From positions 2,046,001 through 2,110,000 of the forward strand of contig NC_080577.1 in NCBI RefSeq assembly GCF_029962835.1: DNA of 64,000 nt, written 5' to 3'. Position numbers and translations under genes: made by a program. The notes below the pieces were generated by a model. The model saw nothing but the letters and a program-made list of their open reading frames with translations. It was not told the DNA's origin and did not search any database. How positions within the stretch are numbered: position 1 is the stretch's first letter; each line of letters opens with the position of its first letter. The DNA comes from Magnolia sinica. Taxonomy: Eukaryota > Streptophyta > Magnoliopsida > Magnoliales > Magnoliaceae. This document shows, piece by piece, positions 62,001-64,000 of the stretch.

Positions 62001-63680
62001 ACCCTATAAGCATGTTGTTCCTTAACTGCCCAACATTTCGTCCCATAAAGCATGGCTGGCTTATAGCTATCCTACAAAATTTCCCTTTTAATTTGTTGTG
62101 ATCAACAAAAAGATTTTTTTTAGCTAATTACAGATTGGAACAAAGCAAATGTTAACTAGGATGAGATTATTCTTTGAATAGACAATTTCAAGGCTAAAAG
62201 AACAATGGCGAAGCCCCCCGAGGGTTTTTATTTGATGGATTTTGACCGATGCTCCTTAGAGATCCTAGCCAAGCCAGTAGCAATGGAACCATAGTTTGCA
62301 AGCCAAGTGAGTTGACTCAGGACTTGGCCAAGTCAACCTAGCCCAGGCACTAACCTGGTCACTAGCTCGTGTAATATTCGGTGAGGAAAGAAGGGTAATT
62401 GATTAGGGCATTCAAGCACCTGCACGAGAGGAGCATTGAGGCCCCAGCCCCCGCTTTATTATGGATGGATGATCATAACATGGGATCGCAATTCGCATCC
62501 CAGTATATATGTGGGCATCATAGCTTGAAGTCACAGGAAACAGATTTATAACCAGGTAATCTCATGCTGAAATGAACTGCAGAAGCAGAATTCAAGAGAA
62601 TAAAAGTTCAAACAGAGTTTTCTTTTCTTTTCAATGGTGACAAAAGGAAAAATGGTTTTTTTTTTCAATGGTAAATTCGTACAGAAAAGCTCCACATCCT
62701 TAAGAAGAAACAAACCCAATAGGACAACATTTTCTGTTATAAATGGTTGGACACCCATGGCAATCCAATTTAAAATTTGACAAATTCAAATGCCAATGTT
62801 AGTGAGAGAATTTACCATGTTTTTCCAAGGAGACTAATTTCCATAAGGAAATAAATTCACGAAGGCGATGTTATTCTACCTGTTGGCAGCCATGACTTCC
62901 GGATTGCATCCCTATTATTCTTGCGACCAAACTCAGTAACAATTCCTATGACAGCCAACAGCCTTTTTTTAGAATGAGTCACATTAGTCTCTGACAAGTA
63001 CTTTGAAACAAAGCCTTCATGTCTAGCCGCAGCCAGCTCCATCTCAAGTGCTGATAATTTCTTTTGCTGCTCCCTAGAGAAAACATGCCATACTCGAAAC
63101 TCCTCAGAAAGTTCACGAAATGAAATATAATATAAGGCTTAAAATATTGGAATTTACAGTATTGCATTATGATAAATTCATCAGATGATACAACACAAAT
63201 GTCCATGCCGCAACATGGGAACATAAAGAAGCATAATGTACTGGTTAGTATCATCGATACGTTCCAAGATCAACAAACGGTATCAAAATGCAGCGTCTAT
63301 GCTCCTCCCAACATAATTTTAAAGGAGTTAAATGTCATAACCAAGGTCAATAAAATTAGGAGGTAGCACATTGTAAACGCAGCATCAATACATCCGAACG
63401 ATAGTTTGAACCTCGATATAATCCAAACAACATACAGTTCTGCCCAGTCGCAATTGCACCAAAGTACCCAGATGGGAAAAGGTGGAGGGTTGGTGTCACG
63501 TAGGCAGCCTGTCATTGAACTTTCCCCAAGCAATCATGAGAATTAAGCTGACCCCAAATAGGGGGGACAAGGCTATGATGATGGTATAATCCCAACCAAC
63601 CAACAGAAACGATAGCTGTAATCCGCTTACCTGCAAGCTATGATTTTCAATGTGTCATCAACTGATATAGCTGACTGCCC
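51639..63680 (-). CDS. HPGT: Hydroxyproline O-galactosyltransferase (GT31), partial at 5' end
   Basis: Ten minus-strand exons in transcript order: 63680-63631, 63073-62880, 58177-58114, 58025-57953, 56596-56473, 53603-53516, 53413-53363, 53114-53043, 52881-52769, 51661-51639. All junction phases agree and 283 residues are read; the N-terminal exon(s), with about 55 residues including the Golgi membrane anchor, lie beyond the window. The family adds the first galactose to hydroxyproline of arabinogalactan proteins in the Golgi. Visible landmarks are SVDDTLKIIACREQQKK, the start of the GT31 fold RLLAVIGIVTEFG...RDAIRKSW, the DxD region KVNDDVYVN, then YIGCMKSGEVFSEP, HKWYEPDWWKFGD, SYFRHASGELYVISRALAQF and YAHDDVSVGSWFIGLDV, closing with CCSSWSSGAICAAV. 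No stop or shift was found. It matches AT5G53340 (HPGT1) best; HPGT2/3 are alternatives. Introns are swollen by transposons. Confidence 0.94.
52991..53024. repeat. (CA)n microsatellite between short direct repeats
   Basis: Seventeen CA units lie between two copies of AAGATTGTGACACAC (about 52,981 and 53,024), about 19 bp from the 3' edge of an HPGT exon. Confidence 0.9.
53643..54000. repeat. 179-bp tandem duplication in an HPGT intron
   Basis: Two head-to-tail copies with a 179-bp period (for example ACATGACATATATACAAGTA against ACATGACATATACACAAGTA; GGTCTACAAACATG in both), each ending in GAAAGTTAACTGCAGAAA. They differ at about seven positions by eye, so the event is fairly recent. It lies in the 53,604-56,472 intron. 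Confidence 0.9.
54070..55250 (+). mobile_element. L1-type LINE ORF2 3' fragment, split by an LTR insertion
   Basis: Translations give the LINE C-terminal region in order: RLWEDMGSGEK, WLWKVKALPRVIAFSWLEG, REGENADYLSIHCAFSLAVW, then beyond the insertion AWRGAPLKARSR and GILWVIWKERNDRSFSN. Stops and frame changes are scattered through it. A Copia-type LTR piece occupies about 54,690-54,962. It lies in the HPGT intron 53,604-56,472, on the strand opposite to HPGT. Confidence 0.8.
54690..54962 (+). mobile_element. Copia-type LTR fragment nested in the LINE
   Basis: A TGTTGAAAGG...AGCTTCTCA segment (54741-54962, 222 bp) has LTR-like ends, a TATATAAGAGAGG box at about 54,829 and a CT-rich 3' part. 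It is preceded by a polypurine-like AGCTTGAAGTGGAG, as found next to a Copia 3' LTR. No gag or pol sequence remains. It is a broken relic. Confidence 0.55.
55258..56030 (-). mobile_element. RTE-type LINE 3' fragment, split by a hAT MITE
   Basis: The plus-strand text GTCTCCATTGCATGTGAC, CATATTACCTATTGGTGCTA, then CACACATCCATCAAAATGTCC is the antisense of the RTE 3' end, matched by the second copy at 61,640-62,095. The fragment is interrupted at 55,363-55,908 and resumes with the expected sequence. Confidence 0.7.
55363..55908. mobile_element. hAT-type MITE inserted in the RTE fragment
   Basis: Termini are CAGTGTTTTAAATAG and the complement of TAGTGTTTCAAATAG. Flanks ACTCTATT (55355-55362) and ATTCTATT (55909-55916) match at seven of eight bases. 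Removing the element restores RTE sequence colinear with the copy at 61,640. The 546-bp interior is AT-rich and non-coding. Confidence 0.85.
56047..56069. repeat. (GA)n microsatellite
   Basis: About 11 GA units just after the RTE fragment. Confidence 0.9.
56780..57150 (+). mobile_element. RTE-type LINE ORF 3' end
   Basis: Translation gives VEMRMLRWMSGKT, then RIRNKCIRANLGAGTIGNKI, WTWVEVVKEDL and LALDRVEWGEQD, the well-known C-terminus of plant RTE-clade polymerases, followed by a GATGAT-rich tail. Frame changes are present. It lies in the HPGT intron 56,597-57,952, opposite in strand to the gene. Confidence 0.85.
57434..57919. mobile_element. MITE with GGGCGTGTTTGG ends
   Basis: Left end GGGCGTGTTTGGTCCATGGA, right end GCGCCAAACGCCCCC. 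The interior has repeated GGACCAAATGCAATT(C/T) and ATCCCACCTAATCCCA units near the right end. A 3-bp TGA/TAA flank would suit the PIF/Harbinger group, with one mismatch. It ends 34 bp from an HPGT exon boundary. Confidence 0.7.
59530..61470 (+). mobile_element. L1-type LINE ORF2 fragment, split by a TRIM-like element
   Basis: The reverse-transcriptase C-terminal part is readable in pieces: GLKINLSKSS at about 59,575, then LEAVLANVPIYLMPMLKCPA-like sequence, WKDGCKPLNM, RIGNGEGSILRKILMANYDE, RYIMGNGESMHFWEVIW and PLRRKFDL; after the insertion, FTTIPPKVNVFCW and the C-terminal zinc-binding remnant. A T- and C-rich tail follows from 61,457. Multiple stops and frame changes are present. It lies inside the 4.7-kb HPGT intron. 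Confidence 0.8.
60266..61022 (-). mobile_element. TRIM-like element: two 352-bp LTRs around a 53-bp core
   Basis: Direct terminal repeats of equal length lie at 60266-60617 and 60671-61022. On the minus strand the core begins two bases before TGGTATCAGAG, the initiator-Met primer-binding site used by many plant LTR elements. Termini are short inverted repeats (TGATGCAGG/CCTGCATTA). The 5-bp duplication CAGTG flanks the whole at 60261-60265 and 61023-61027. It codes for nothing, as expected for terminal-repeat retrotransposons in miniature. The LTRs differ at roughly 31 positions by eye (about 9%), indicating an age of at least a few million years. It looks structurally whole. Confidence 0.88.
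61640..62095 (-). mobile_element. RTE-type LINE 3' fragment
   Basis: Plus-strand text ACTAATTGGGATCAGCTACA, TTTGGGCCTTCCCCTTGCCC, TTACCTATTGGTGCTACTCC, CCACTCATCCATCTCAACAT and GTTGTTCCTTAACTGCCCAA is antisense RTE sequence, parallel to the copy at 55,258. It lies in the large HPGT intron. Confidence 0.75.
62290..62370. repeat. Short GACTCA/CAAGTCAACC repeat fragment
   Basis: It shares GAGTTGACTCAGGACTTGGCCAAGTCAAC-like wording with the repeats near 16,500 and 20,150. It is a small dispersed repeat copy with no coding potential. Confidence 0.4.
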
Positions 63681-64000
63681 CTGAAAAATCGGATATGCCT
63701 CTCAAAATATGATGAAGAAGAAAATACAGGAATGAGGTGTTGTACGGTGCACAGCCCAGCAATCCAGACCATACCATCTGGTGGGCTCCAAAAGGGATGG
63801 GCCTCCCCACAAAAATCCACGCCATTCGATGATCTTAATTGTCCAAATGGCATCCTGAAATCAGACATTTCAATTTCTAGGTTTTGTCGTAAACCTAATT
63901 GGTTACTTCCAATTGCGTAAATCAATAGTTTAAACTACACTCAAAGGTAGGGCATTTCCCATTGATGTAAGATTAACTTCTGTACCAGAAACAATGGTAT
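63681..64000. other. HPGT intron running off the window
   Basis: Upstream of the 63680 acceptor (minus strand TTTTTCAG) no sequence resembling the HPGT N-terminal exon is present. A GTGGGCTCCAAAAGGGATGGGCC-type repeat fragment lies at about 63,780-63,810. Confidence 0.5.

Noticed and set aside
1-64000. CRISPR array, prokaryotic operon or organelle insertion
   Set aside because: No regularly spaced identical repeats, no bacterial gene structure and no plastid or mitochondrial gene recognised; all genes are intron-containing plant nuclear genes.

Overview
The window is nuclear DNA from a flowering plant: intron-rich genes with GT-AG splice sites, a eukaryotic initiator tRNA, and dense LINE, SINE, MITE and LTR debris. 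Many dispersed repeats built on phrases such as GTGGGCCCACC and GATGGACGGTGTGGAT resemble, from memory, repeats common in magnoliid genomes (Cinnamomum, Persea, Liriodendron, Magnolia). That placement is inference.

Layout. 1-16,100: a tRNA-iMet at the left edge, then gene-poor DNA with tandem repeats, CACTA-like and foldback MITEs (one nested in another), a hAT MITE and two L1-type LINE 3' ends in opposite orientation. 16,140-19,364 (+): a domesticated hAT-transposase gene, close to Arabidopsis AT1G79740, whose start codon is split by an intron. 19,365-23,190: repeats. 23,192-39,126 (+): a 13-exon XEG113-like (GT77) extensin arabinosyltransferase gene. All exons and family splice phases survive, but it has two in-frame stops at conserved tryptophans, one extra T in a homopolymer, and Asn in place of the first Asp of the DxD motif. 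Its introns hold a SINE, MITEs, a Copia-type LTR and a 3.2 kb solo-LTR-like element. 40,848-49,359 (+): an intact five-exon UBA-domain gene like AT5G53330. 51,639-63,680 (-): ten exons of a GT31 hydroxyproline O-galactosyltransferase (HPGT; AT5G53340 type), convergent with the UBA gene; its N-terminal exon(s) lie past the right edge. Its introns carry LINE, RTE, MITE and TRIM insertions, several nested.

How the genes relate. XEG113 adds arabinose to extensin hydroxyproline in the Golgi and HPGT starts arabinogalactan chains on AGP hydroxyproline, so two branches of plant Hyp-O-glycosylation lie on either side of the UBA gene. The UBA-HPGT pair matches the neighbours AT5G53330-AT5G53340 in Arabidopsis (from memory), suggesting old conserved gene order. 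All exon boundaries were set by eye from splice signals, phase continuity and remembered family sequences; no search was run.
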